Assembly (NCBI GenBank): GCA_016929905.1
Contig: JAFGHX010000132.1
Coordinates: 1 to 35,955, forward strand
Reading direction: 5' to 3'
From: Kiritimatiellia bacterium
Lineage (GTDB): Bacteria > Verrucomicrobiota > Kiritimatiellia > JAFGHX01
DNA: 35,955 bases
The notes beneath the pieces are model-generated. The model searched no databases and was not told the origin of the DNA. It saw nothing but the letters and a program-made list of their open reading frames with translations. This document shows, piece after piece, positions 9,094 through 18,000 of this stretch. The translations under genes and the position numbers were made by a program. Within the stretch, counting starts at the first letter, position 1, and every line of letters begins with the position of its first letter.

Positions 9094-9683
9094 CGCTTGT
9101 TTTCCTCGTCCTGTCCGATCATCTTCATGGGCTGCTCGATGACGACCTTCACCCGGCTCAGGATCGTGATGCCCTGCGTCTGGTGGTTCCAGCGGAATCC
9201 CACGCCGGTGATGACCAGACCGCTGCGCTCGATCCGCACCTCGGATTCGGACGCAGCCGTGCCCTTGTCCTGGTTAATGACGCACTGCGGCGCCATGATG
9301 CAGACGTCCACTTTCCCGTCTTTGAATACCTCAAGCCTGAGACTTGTAACATCAATGTCGCCTTTTGGCAACAGTTTTGCGGAGTCCCCGTAAATCTGCC
9401 ACAAGAGCCGGCCCTCCTCGTCGTAGCGCGGCACGTGAAAGCTGCCCGTTTCCTTCGCCGGCTGGGCCTTCGGCCGCTGGGCCGCCGCAGGCAACCCCGT
9501 CAGACACAGGACGAGGAGCAGGGGCAGCCCGGTTCGCCAGCGTGGCCGCCACCGGGTCCGGGCGCCGGGCCGGGCTCGACAAAGCTCACGACAAAGCTTA
9601 CGACAAAGCGTGGGACGAAGCGTGGGACAGAGTTCAGGGCAGAGTCGGTTCCCGGGTTCCGGCTGTCTATTGGGGTATCGCAT
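9090..9683 (-). CDS. lptC: LptC-like LPS export protein with repetitive N-terminus
   Basis: A 197-aa protein with a single membrane segment or uncleaved signal (about 49-67) and a periplasmic LptC-type beta domain (about 80-190, with strand motifs such as GDIDVTSLRLEVF). By family it takes LPS from LptFG and hands it to LptA. The start at 9683 lies 17 bp inside kdsA and has GAGG seven bases upstream; no later ATG exists, so the repetitive N-terminal stretch appears to be translated. That stretch, ~13-36, is six tetrapeptides of pattern x-L-C/R-P/R coded by a 12-bp tandem repeat and is cysteine-rich. The assignment rests on position and fold pattern more than on sequence identity. Confidence 0.8.
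   Translation of the reverse strand: MRYPNRQPEPGNRLCPELCPTLRPTLCRKLCRELCRARPGARTRWRPRWRTGLPLLLVLCLTGLPAAAQRPKAQPAKETGSFHVPRYDEEGRLLWQIYGDSAKLLPKGDIDVTSLRLEVFKDGKVDVCIMAPQCVINQDKGTAASESEVRIERSGLVITGVGFRWNHQTQGITILSRVKVVIEQPMKMIGQDEENKR
9578..9649. repeat. 12-bp tandem repeat inside the lptC start region, 6 units
   Basis: Plus-strand units of pattern GACAAAGCnnnn run from 9578 to 9649 in six diverging 12-bp copies; units 1-4 are most alike. The period is a multiple of three, so lptC keeps its frame and gains a tetrapeptide repeat before its membrane anchor. Another 12-bp array of different sequence lies behind nqrF. Confidence 0.85.
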
Positions 9684-10485
9684 CGATTTGCCTCAGGCGT
9701 GTCCACAGGTGTTTGAGTTTGGCGAGCGGAATGGCGTTGTCCTTGTCGGAGAGGGCCCGGCGCGGGTCAATGTGGGTTTCGATGAACACCGCGTCGCACC
9801 CGACGGCGACGGCCGCGCGGGCGAGGGCGGGCGCCCAGCGCGCCTCCCCGCCGGAGCGGGCCCCCGCCCCACCGGGCAGCTGGACGCTGTGGGTGGCGTC
9901 GAACACGACGGGGTAGCCCAGTTCACGCAGGACGAGCAGACTGCGCATATCGGAGACCAGGTTGTTGTATCCGAAACAGGTGCCGCGCTCGGTTATCAGG
10001 ATGTTCCGGTTCCCGGTGCTCTCCACCTTGGCGACGACGTTCGAAACGTCCCAAGGGGCCAGGAACTGGCCCTTCTTGAGGTTGACCGCTTTCCCGCTCT
10101 GGCCGAGCGCGAGGACCAGATCAGTCTGCCGGCAGAGGAACGCGGGCAATTGCAGCGCGTCCGCCACGCGTGCGGCGAGCGGGACTTCCGACTCGGCGTG
10201 GACGTCGGTCAGCACGGGCACGCCGTACGCCGCCCGGACCTCGGCCAGGATGTCCAGCCCTCTGGCGAGCCCGGGCCCGCGGTACGAGGTGTGAGCGGAG
10301 CGGTTCGCCTTGTCGTAGGAGGCCTTGAAGACGAGCGGAATCTCATGGCGCCGGGCGAGGCGGACGAGCCGGCCGGCGAGGTCGAGCGTCTGTTTGCGCC
10401 CTTCGATCACGCAAGGGCCCGCAATAAGCGCGAGCGGATTCTTCCCCCCGATCTTCACGGTCCCGATCTGTACGGTCCTGCCCAT
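9667..10485 (-). CDS. kdsA: 3-deoxy-8-phosphooctulonate synthase (KDO-8-P synthase)
   Basis: This 272-aa enzyme condenses phosphoenolpyruvate with arabinose-5-phosphate to KDO-8-phosphate for LPS inner core. Motifs are LIAGPCVIEG, KASYDKANRSAHTSYRGPG, VLTDVH and the C-terminal ETHIDPRRALSD. Cys25 in AGPC sits where metal-dependent KdsA enzymes carry their metal-binding cysteine, so a metal-dependent type is inferred. The frame is open well upstream, but MGRTVQIG at 10485 has AGGAGAGG upstream, gives the family's length and lies 19 bp after kdsB. Its 3' end overlaps lptC by 17 bp. Confidence 0.95.
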   Translation of the reverse strand: MGRTVQIGTVKIGGKNPLALIAGPCVIEGRKQTLDLAGRLVRLARRHEIPLVFKASYDKANRSAHTSYRGPGLARGLDILAEVRAAYGVPVLTDVHAESEVPLAARVADALQLPAFLCRQTDLVLALGQSGKAVNLKKGQFLAPWDVSNVVAKVESTGNRNILITERGTCFGYNNLVSDMRSLLVLRELGYPVVFDATHSVQLPGGAGARSGGEARWAPALARAAVAVGCDAVFIETHIDPRRALSDKDNAIPLAKLKHLWTRLRQIDAIPQ

Positions 10486-10504
10486 TCGACACCCTCTCCT
10501 TCCC

Positions 10505-11251
10505 TTATGCCAATCCGGCCTCGCGCAACGCGGCCTCGGCGCGCGGCACGTCCTCGGGCACGTCCACGCCGAGCGCCAGGCTTCGGGTGGCCACGACTTT
10601 GATGCGCGCCCCCAGGGCGAGCGCCCGCAACTGCTCCAGCCGTTCCGCCCGTTCGAGCACGCACGGGGGCGTCTGCACGAAGCGGGCGAGGAACGCCCTG
10701 CGATAGGCGTAGATGCCCAGATGGCGCCAGTGCAGCGGCGCCTCGGCCACGAACCCCGCGTCGCGCACGAACGGAATCGGCGCGCGCGAGAAGTAGAGCG
10801 CCTGCCCGCGCGCGCCGAAGACGACTTTGACCACGGACGGTTCGCGCAGCACCTCGGGCGACTCGATCGGGCTGGCGGCCGTTGCCATATCCCAGCCCTC
10901 TTCCTCGCGCATGACGGCGACAAGCGCGTCGATCAGGGCCGGGTCGATGAGCGGCTCGTCGCCCTGGATGTTCACGACAACGTCGGCCTCGCACGCCCCG
11001 GCCGCTTCGGCCACCCGGTCGGTGCCGGACTCGTGGTCGCCGCGGGTCATGACCGCGCGGCACCCGGCCTGTTCGCATGCCGCCAGGATTCGCGCGTCGT
11101 CGGTCGCCACCAGCACGGCGTCCAGCGTCTTCGCCTGCCGTGCCCGTTCCGCGACCCACAGGACAAGCGGCTTGCCGCAGAGCGGCACCAGGCTCTTGCC
11201 GGGCAGCCGGGTGGACGCCCAACGCGCGGGAATGACGCCTATCGCCCTCAT
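10505..11251 (-). CDS. kdsB: CMP-KDO synthetase (3-deoxy-manno-octulosonate cytidylyltransferase)
   Basis: A 248-aa enzyme that activates KDO with CTP to CMP-KDO, the donor for lipid A glycosylation. The N-terminus IPARWASTRLPGKSL is the nucleotide-binding signature. NIQGDEPLIDPALID and HLGIYAYRRAFL are further family blocks. GAGG stands six bases before the ATG. It follows hldE1 by 93 bp and precedes kdsA by 19 bp, so synthesis and activation of KDO are encoded together. Confidence 0.96.
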   Translation of the reverse strand: MRAIGVIPARWASTRLPGKSLVPLCGKPLVLWVAERARQAKTLDAVLVATDDARILAACEQAGCRAVMTRGDHESGTDRVAEAAGACEADVVVNIQGDEPLIDPALIDALVAVMREEEGWDMATAASPIESPEVLREPSVVKVVFGARGQALYFSRAPIPFVRDAGFVAEAPLHWRHLGIYAYRRAFLARFVQTPPCVLERAERLEQLRALALGARIKVVATRSLALGVDVPEDVPRAEAALREAGLA

Positions 11252-11344
11252 TAAAAACCTCTTCCCATCCGCCGCCGTCCATTTCCGCCGCGGGCGCCTT
11301 CGACATTGGCTGGAAACCTCTTCCCCCTTCGGGAAGCCGGCTGC
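11252..11344 (-). other. 93-bp gap with a short hairpin between hldE1 and kdsB
   Basis: The only sizeable gap inside the operon from yggS to lptB. It contains an inverted repeat CTTCCC/GGGAAG (about 11321-11337) just after the hldE1 stop and an 11-base direct repeat (AACCTCTTCCC) at both ends. There is no U-tract, so a full terminator is doubtful; it may lower or stabilise downstream mRNA. Confidence 0.4.
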
Positions 11345-12358
11345 TCAAGGCGTCTGCTGGAAGCCGGCCAGCAGTTCCTCCTGCGAACAACTGGCGGTAC
11401 CCGCCTTGCCGACGACCACGCCGGCGGCGTAATTGGCCAGGCCGGCGGCTTCGTAGTGGCTGGCCCCGGCCGCCAGAGCCAGCACGCAGGCGGCGATGAC
11501 CGTATCGCCTGCGCCGCTGACATCGTAGACTTCCCGCGCGCGGGTCGGGATGGCGGCCGGCGGCTCGTTCTGGGAAAGCAGCAGCATGCCCTGCGGGCCG
11601 AGGGTGACGATCAGCAGGTCGGGCCGCCACTTCTGGAGCAGGATACCCGCCGCTTTCCGCAGCGCGACGTCCTTCAGGGCGTCGGCGGCCAGCGGGCGCT
11701 CGGGCAGCCCGGCGCCGGCGTACGCTTCGCGCAGGTTGGGGGTTGCCACGCTGACGCCGGAAATCTTGAGCCAGTGGTTCTCTTTCGGGTCGAACCCGAC
11801 GGGGACCCGGCGCTGCCTGGCCACGGACAGCACGGCATCGACGATTTCCTGTCGCACGCAGCCTTTCCCGTAATCCTCGATCACGACGCCGGACGATTCC
11901 CGCGTGAGGTCGGCCACGTGCCGGCATAGCAAGTCGACCTGGCGCTCGGACAGATCGAGCGGGACGTCCCAGTCCACGCGCACGATCTGCTGGCGGCCGG
12001 CCACGACGCGCGTCTTGACGGTCGTCTGCACGTCGGGAAACCGCCGCACGCCGCCCGCGTTGATGTCGTCCCGGCCGAGCACCTCCATCAGTTCGCGGCC
12101 CGCGGCGTCTTCGCCGACGACGCCGCACAGGACCGTCACGCCGCCGAGCGACTGCACATTGCGCGCCACGTTCGCCGCGCCGCCGGGCGAGGCCGTCTCC
12201 CCGGTCACGGCCACGACGGGCACCGGCGCCTCGGGCGAAATCCGGTTCACGCTGCCGCGTATGTAGCGGTCAAGCATCACGTCGCCCACGACCAGGATCC
12301 GCTGGTCGTGGAACCGCGCGACGATCTCGGCCGCGCGCCGTGCGTCCAACGTCGTCAT
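11345..12358 (-). CDS. rfaE1: D-glycero-beta-D-manno-heptose-7-phosphate kinase (HldE kinase domain, RfaE1)
   Basis: A 337-aa PfkB-family kinase. RILVVGDVMLDRYIRGSVNRISPEAPVPVV near the N-terminus and GGAANVARNVQSLGG are characteristic of the RfaE1 domain, and DVSGAGDTV near the C-terminus holds the catalytic Asp. The family phosphorylates heptose-7-phosphate at C1 on the way to ADP-heptose for LPS core. Only the kinase half of bifunctional HldE is here; the nucleotidyltransferase half (RfaE2) is not in the window. The ATG at 12358 has GGAGGG upstream and overlaps the preceding stop (ATGA). The location beside kdsB fits LPS core synthesis. Confidence 0.88.
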   Translation of the reverse strand: MTTLDARRAAEIVARFHDQRILVVGDVMLDRYIRGSVNRISPEAPVPVVAVTGETASPGGAANVARNVQSLGGVTVLCGVVGEDAAGRELMEVLGRDDINAGGVRRFPDVQTTVKTRVVAGRQQIVRVDWDVPLDLSERQVDLLCRHVADLTRESSGVVIEDYGKGCVRQEIVDAVLSVARQRRVPVGFDPKENHWLKISGVSVATPNLREAYAGAGLPERPLAADALKDVALRKAAGILLQKWRPDLLIVTLGPQGMLLLSQNEPPAAIPTRAREVYDVSGAGDTVIAACVLALAAGASHYEAAGLANYAAGVVVGKAGTASCSQEELLAGFQQTP

Positions 12359-13188
12359 TCGGGGCCCTCCGCGCCGCCGGCCGGCCGGATCGCGAGCACG
12401 CCCGTTTCGTCCGCAATCGCGATCAGGAACTGCTTCTCTTCGCCGAACGAAATCCATTCCATATCCAGGTTCATGATCGTGTGGCGATCGGGCGCAGGCA
12501 TCGACTCCGCCGCCGCGTCCCCCGCCCCCTGTCGAACCAGGCGATTGAGATGCAGCGCGTAGTGGCCGGCGCGGCGGCCGGGCAGCCGCACGGGCGTCAG
12601 GGTGCAGTCGATCCCGTGCGCGTAGGCCTGTTCGACTCCGTCCTTGTCGACCCAGTACACTTCCGCGTTGCGGATCTCGACGGCCAGGTTCCGCCGGAAC
12701 GTTCCGCTGAGCCGGACAAGATCGGCGGGTTCGCGCACGCGCCCGAACGCCGCGAAGACGGGCGGCTCCCACTGCCCGGCGGGGCTGTGAACGAGCATGA
12801 GCCGGAAGCCGTCGACCCGGCAGCGCCGGAGCATGCCGCTCTTTCGGGAAGAGAGCCCGAGCGGCAACAACCCGAGCCGCACTTCGTCGAAAGAAAAAGC
12901 GGCGCCCCGTCTGCCGCCGGGTTCGGCGACGGTTTCCACGTCGCGAATGACGAGATCGGGCGGGAGCAGCCCGAGATGCACCTTCCCGACGCGGACCTTC
13001 TGGCCGGTCATTTTCTCGAGCTGTTCGGCGACGACCGAGCGTGAAAACGGCGTCCCTGCGATGAGCACGGCGGTGATGAGCAGGATGACAAGCACGCCGA
13101 CGATCGTGCCGAGACAGCTCTGGACCCGGCCGCCGCGTTCCCCGCCGAACAATCGAAGAACCGCTCTGCGTTTGGTCTGTTTAGTCAC
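12355..13188 (-). CDS. AsmA-like membrane-anchored periplasmic protein
   Basis: A 277-aa protein with a basic N-terminus, one membrane segment (about 26-46) and a periplasmic region. The stretch just after the membrane segment (LEKMTGQKVRVGKVHLGLLPPDLVIRDV) is the pattern of AsmA/TamB/DUF748 proteins, which form lipid-transport bridges or affect outer-membrane assembly. It is much shorter than full AsmA (>600 aa), so it may be a reduced family member. The GTG start overlaps proC by 8 bp and its stop overlaps hldE1 by 4 bp. The location in an LPS operon supports an envelope role, but function is inferred only from family and context. Confidence 0.65.
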   Translation of the reverse strand: MTKQTKRRAVLRLFGGERGGRVQSCLGTIVGVLVILLITAVLIAGTPFSRSVVAEQLEKMTGQKVRVGKVHLGLLPPDLVIRDVETVAEPGGRRGAAFSFDEVRLGLLPLGLSSRKSGMLRRCRVDGFRLMLVHSPAGQWEPPVFAAFGRVREPADLVRLSGTFRRNLAVEIRNAEVYWVDKDGVEQAYAHGIDCTLTPVRLPGRRAGHYALHLNRLVRQGAGDAAAESMPAPDRHTIMNLDMEWISFGEEKQFLIAIADETGVLAIRPAGGAEGPE

Positions 13189-14008
13189 CGGACAATTCCT
13201 TTGATCGCTGCCGGGCGGCGAGAATCGCCTTGACCCACGTGCCGTGCGCGTCTGACTCGCCCAGGACGTTGAGCGCCGCCGCCGTGGTCCCGCCCTTGGA
13301 CGTGACGCGTTCGCGCAACTCGCCGGCCGACAGACCGGTTTCCTCTATCAATTTCGCCGTGCCGCGCACGGTGGCGTAGGCGAGCTGCCGTGCCAGGTCC
13401 GGCTCCAAATCCATCTGCGAGGCCGCCTCCAGCATGGCTTCGATCAAGAAGCACACGTAGGCGGGGCCGCTCCCGCTCAAGGCCGTCACGGCGTCCATCT
13501 GCGGCTCGGCCACGCGCACGACGCAACCGACGGCGGCGAGCAACCCCTCGGTCATCCGCAGGTCGGATTCCGCCGCATGGCGCCCCGCGCACACGGCCGA
13601 TGCCGCGGCCCCCACCAGCGCCGGGGTGTTGGGCATCACGCGCACCACGCGCACCTCGCCGCCCAGCAGCCGCTCGATACGATCGGTCCGGACCCCGGCG
13701 CAGATGCTGACGACAACCGCCTCCGCCGGCAGCCTGCCGCGCAGCGTCTCCAGCACGGGGTCCAGCGCCTGCGGTTTGACCGCCAGCACGACGACGCCGG
13801 CGTCGCGCACCAGGTCCACGTTGTCCGCCGTTCCGGCTACCCCGTACTGGCGGGCAAAATGCTGGAGCCGTTCCGGCCTGATATCGGAAACGCGGATGTT
13901 TGACGCGGGCGCAACCTGCGCGGCAACGAGCCCGCGCACCAGCGCCTCGGCCATGTTGCCGGCCCCCACGAAGACGATGCGTGTGTCCCCCAGAGTTGTC
14001 TCAGCCAA
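13181..14008 (-). CDS. proC: Pyrroline-5-carboxylate reductase
   Basis: A 275-aa enzyme that reduces pyrroline-5-carboxylate to proline with NAD(P)H. It has the N-terminal Rossmann motif VGAGNMAEALVRG, the central VKPQ, and the ProC signature ALSGSGPAYVCFLIEAM, then TSKGGTTAAAL. I place the start at the TTG at 14008, which has GGGAGGAACC upstream, follows the yggS stop by 2 bp and yields the family's usual length; the open frame extends further without support. The yggS-proC pairing is widespread in bacteria. Confidence 0.94.
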   Translation of the reverse strand: MAETTLGDTRIVFVGAGNMAEALVRGLVAAQVAPASNIRVSDIRPERLQHFARQYGVAGTADNVDLVRDAGVVVLAVKPQALDPVLETLRGRLPAEAVVVSICAGVRTDRIERLLGGEVRVVRVMPNTPALVGAAASAVCAGRHAAESDLRMTEGLLAAVGCVVRVAEPQMDAVTALSGSGPAYVCFLIEAMLEAASQMDLEPDLARQLAYATVRGTAKLIEETGLSAGELRERVTSKGGTTAAALNVLGESDAHGTWVKAILAARQRSKELSGD

Positions 14009-14010
14009 CG

Positions 14011-14727
14011 TCAGGTTCCTCCCGGATGCCGGTTCTGTCCGCCTTTCTCCCTCTCGCCGAAGAGTACGGAGCCAAGCCGCACGCACGTGGCGCCTTCCTC
14101 GACGGCCACCTCGAAGTCGTTCGACATCCCCATGGAAAGGCCCGGCAACGCGAACCCGGTTTGCTCGCGGAGCTGTGCGCGCAACTGCGCCAGCTGCCTG
14201 AAGAACGGGCGCGCCCGCTCCGGGTCCTTGGCAAGGGGCGGCACCGTCATGAGCCCAACGGGCTCGACGTGCAGCAGGGCGTTGGCCGCTTCCAGCAGGC
14301 CGGCCAACTGATCGGGCGGCAACCCGAACTTGCTGGCTTCCCCGGACACATTCACTTCCACGTACACCGGCACGACCCGGCCCGCGCTCTGGGCGGCGGC
14401 GTCCACGGTCTGGAGCAGCCGGACCGAGTCAACGGAGTGAATCACCTCGAACAACTGGACCGCGTCCCGCACCTTGTTGCGCTGCAGGTGCCCCACCAGA
14501 TGCCACGCCAGATGGCCGGGACAGCGCGGGATCTTCTGTTTCGCTTCCTGCACCCTGTTCTCGCCGAAAGCCGACAGGCCGCACTGCGCCGCTTCCCGAA
14601 CCCGCTCCGGTCCGTGCGTCTTGGTAACGGGCAGAATCATGACGCCGGCCGGGTCGCGCCCGGCGCGGCCGCACGCGGCGCGCACGCGCTGCCGCACATG
14701 TTCCAACCTGTCTTCAAAGGCGTTCAT
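14011..14727 (-). CDS. yggS: YggS/PLPBP-family pyridoxal phosphate homeostasis protein
   Basis: A 238-aa single-domain PLP-binding protein of the YggS family, involved in vitamin B6 and amino-acid homeostasis. Lys36 in LPVTKTHG is the expected Schiff-base lysine. FGENRVQEA, WHLVGHLQRNK, EVNVSGEASKFGL, GLMTVPP and LSMGMSNDFEVAVEEGAT are family blocks. MNAFEDRL at 14727 is the best start; the frame is open upstream to 14889 but without family similarity, and no strong Shine-Dalgarno is visible. It is the promoter-proximal gene of the long operon. Confidence 0.92.
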   Translation of the reverse strand: MNAFEDRLEHVRQRVRAACGRAGRDPAGVMILPVTKTHGPERVREAAQCGLSAFGENRVQEAKQKIPRCPGHLAWHLVGHLQRNKVRDAVQLFEVIHSVDSVRLLQTVDAAAQSAGRVVPVYVEVNVSGEASKFGLPPDQLAGLLEAANALLHVEPVGLMTVPPLAKDPERARPFFRQLAQLRAQLREQTGFALPGLSMGMSNDFEVAVEEGATCVRLGSVLFGEREKGGQNRHPGGT

Positions 14728-15075
14728 TCGCACGACCGTCCGCGTACACAGGGAGCGGCACGCTCCGTTGCGCTCGGCTCGAACACAAGCCGCGCTCCCG
14801 GGAGCCGAGAGTCGCGAATTGCCGAGGAGCCATGTACTTACCACACCGGGCCCGAAAACGCCAGTACCTAATGCGGGCTTCGCCCGCAACCGAGCGCTGA
14901 GAGCTCGGAGTTCAGAGCTCAGCCAGGCCCGCGGCGCGCGGCGCCGGGTTGCAAAAGCCTTGCAAGCGCCGGTATTCGGGGTGTATGCTTCCGCGCGGTA
15001 CAGACATCACCAAGCGTGCACGTCTGCCGCACCGGAGCAAGCGGCTGCGGCGAGGGGGGGCGGTTGGACAGTCGT
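14728..15075. promoter_or_regulatory. Palindrome-rich divergent region between yggS and the Ser/Thr kinase
   Basis: This 348-bp region contains no gene. It holds several inverted repeats: GGAGCG/CGCTCC (14749-14763), an 8-bp pair CTCGGCTC/GAGCCGAG (14773-14809) enclosing the 12-bp palindrome GCTCCCGGGAGC (14794-14805), a 7-bp stem TGCGGGC-TTC-GCCCGCA (14872-14888), and GCTGAG/CTCAGC (about 14896-14924). They may be operator sites, leader structures or dispersed repeats. I find no convincing promoter for yggS. Confidence 0.5.
14960..14989 (+). promoter_or_regulatory. Weak candidate promoter for the Ser/Thr kinase gene
   Basis: A -35-like TTGCAA (14960-14965) and a -10-like TATGCT (14984-14989) are separated by 18 bp, about 87 bp upstream of the kinase ATG. 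Each box matches consensus at four of six bases. Confidence 0.3.
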
Positions 15076-18000
15076 ATGTCAGATCCCGTCATACCCGGTT
15101 ACGACATCCTGGAGACGATCGGCGAGGGCGGCATGGGCACCGTATACAGGGCCCACCAGGTTTCGCTGGACCGCGACGTTGCCATCAAGATCCTGCCCAA
15201 AAAGCTGGCGGACGATCCCGCCTACGTGGAACGGTTCCACATCGAAGCGCAGGCGGCGGCAAAGATCCGGCACCCGTCCATCGTGCAGGTATTCGACGCC
15301 GGCACCTGCGAAGACAGCTACTACTTCGTCATGGAGTATATTGACGGCGAGACCACCAAGAGCCGGGTCCAGCGCAAAGGGCGGCTGACCGAGGAGAACG
15401 TGCTGGTCATCGCCGAATACGTGGCGATGGCGCTCGATCACGCGTGGGAAGTCGGCCGGATCATCCACCGCGACGTGAAGCCGGACAACATCCTGATCGA
15501 CAGGGACGGGTCGGTGAAGATCACGGATCTGGGTCTGGCGAAATTCGTGGGCAGCGCGCGCACGACCATTACGATGACGCCGATGGCCATGGGCACGCCC
15601 TACTACTGCTCTCCGGAACAGGCGCGCGGGCTGCCGGACGTCGATTTTCGCACGGACATTTACGCGCTGGGCGCCACGATGTTCCACCTGATCACGGGCA
15701 GCGCGCCGTTCGAGGAGAGCACCGGCGTCACGGCGATGGCCCGCCACATCACCGAACAGATTCCCGACCCCATGGACCTGAATGCCAGCGTCAGCGACAA
15801 CTTCAGCTGGCTGCTGGAGCGGATGCTGGCGAAGGACATGTACAAGCGGCACGACAGCTGGAGCGAGGCGTTGCGGGACATCCGCCTCGTCAAGGAAGGG
15901 CTTCCGCCGGAAGGCCCGTTTCTGGAAGAAGGCGAGAGCACGATCGGGCGCTGCGCGCGCCGAAACCGGCCGCCCAAGGTGCGCGCACAGACCCGCACGG
16001 TGCGCGCGGCGGCAAGCGCGGGGCGGGCGAGTCCGCCCGCGTCCAGAGTGTTCAGGCTCTTCCTGGCGTTTGCAGGCGCGTTCGCGTTGCTGCTGCTGGT
16101 GACGCATCTGTACATGGTGCAGTTCATACGGGCCAAGGGCCGGGCCGAGCGGCGGCTGAGCCGCGCGCTGAGCGAGGCGTGGCGCATGCCGGAATCGCCG
16201 CACGACGTCAAGGGCTGGTCCGACGCCCGCGCCCGGATCGGCACGCTGCGCAAGGACCGTCAGAACCGGTGCATCTCGGGACCGATCGACCGCGCGGAAG
16301 CGGAATTCGACCGGCTGCTCGCCGCGGCCGTCGAACAGAACCGGCAGAAGGAAGAGCAGGCCCGGCGGGAACAGGCGCGGCGGGAGAAGCAGCAGCAGGC
16401 CCGAGAAACGGCGGCCCGCAGGCGGCTCGACGAGGCGGACACGCTGGCCCGGGCGGATCCGGAGGCGTACGCCGTGCTGCTTCGCCGCTATCGCAGCATT
16501 GCCGACGACCCCGAATTCAAGGGCACGCAGGCGGCCGTGGAGGCCGCCAAGGCGGCGAAACGCTACGAGAAACTCCGCAAGGACGCGCGCGACGCACAGA
16601 ACGAGAGAAAGGAGCGGCTCCGCGCACGCGGCCAGCAGTGGCGGCTCATCGAGCGCCGCATGCTCGGCTTCGTCCGCCTGCGGGAATACGAGGATGCCTG
16701 CTACCTGATCCTGCGTACGCTGCGCGGCTGGCAACGGGAGGACGAGCCCGATCTGGAACTCAAGAGCTGGCAGGCGGCGAAGGATCCCATCGAAAGCGCG
16801 CTCCGCCGCAAAGACACTGCCGCCGCGCGAGACCTGATCGCCGCCCAGTTGAGCGGCTGGGACTACTGGGAAGGGCTCGATCTGGATCAGAAACTGCGCG
16901 ACCGCATTGCGATCAACGAGGCCAGGCTGAAGCACGTCTACGGCCTTTTCGAAATGATCGAAGACAACAAGAGCAATCTGCTCGGCAGGCGCTACGTCGT
17001 GGCCGACAAGCCCCGCGCCCTCCTTGCCCCCTTGCGCGAAGATTTCCAGTCCCCGGAAGAACTGCCGCCCGTCGAGGAACTCGTTTCCTTCCCGTACCAG
17101 GCTCAGGTCATGGGGGGCGCGGCGTGGATCGCGTATGTCAAGCGGATCCGAGCCGGCCTTGTCGACGTCGCCTGGTCCGTCCGGTTGGCTGAACGGGAAG
17201 GCATGACCTCGCAGGAGTTCCCGCTGCGCGGGCTGCCGCTCGCCTGCCTGGTGGACATGATTCACGCGGCGGACCCGGAGAACGCGACGCGAAACCTCGC
17301 CGTGCTCCACATCGCGGAGGGCAAACACCGGCCCTACATCGTCTACCTCGGCGGTCTGAAGAAGACGTACCCGGGCGCCGAGTTCTTCGTGGACGAAGCG
17401 CGGCAGGCCGGCGAGCACGTGGACGAACTGGCGGCTTGGCTCGAAGACTGGGCGCAGTTGGAGAAGGAAGACCTCTCCGGGGCCGGCGCCAAGACGGAAC
17501 CCGGCGGGCCGGAGGGACAGCCGCCCGCCGAGCCCCAGACGGCGACGCCGGCGGCGGACGGCGCGCCGCGCGGCCAGGCCCAGGCGCCCCGGGCAGACAC
17601 GGGCCTGAAGATCGTGAAACGCGACGCGCTCGCCTTCTCCCGGATCTCGCACGGCCCGTTGGGGCGCTGGCTCCAGAACTATCCCAACAAGCTGGTGTTG
17701 TTCGGGCCTGACTACTTGGTGGGCATCGACATGTCGCAGATGACCGTCTATCGGTTCGACCGCGGCCGCGACCGGCCGTGGGACACCCGAATTCCGATGG
17801 AACCCGATTCGCTGTGGGTCGCTTCGAGCGTGCGGCCTATCCTCCTGACGCACAGCCTCTCGAAGCCGGGCCAGCAGTACCTCTCCGTCTTCTCCGCCGT
17901 CACGGGCGAACTGCTGCCGCCCCGCGTGCCGGGCGTGCCGAACTGCGCGCGGCTGGCCCTCTCCCCCGACGCCCGGTACGCGGCGCTGGCCAGCGGGAAC

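Noticed and set aside
12355..14008. Signs of horizontal transfer or mobile elements inside the LPS operon
   Set aside because: Genes overlap tightly, base composition looks uniform, and no transposase, integrase, tRNA or direct repeats flank any part.
14871..14940. Possible tRNA or small structured RNA in the yggS-kinase intergenic region
   Set aside because: The stems do not form a cloverleaf with an acceptor stem and T-loop motif; they are separate palindromes.
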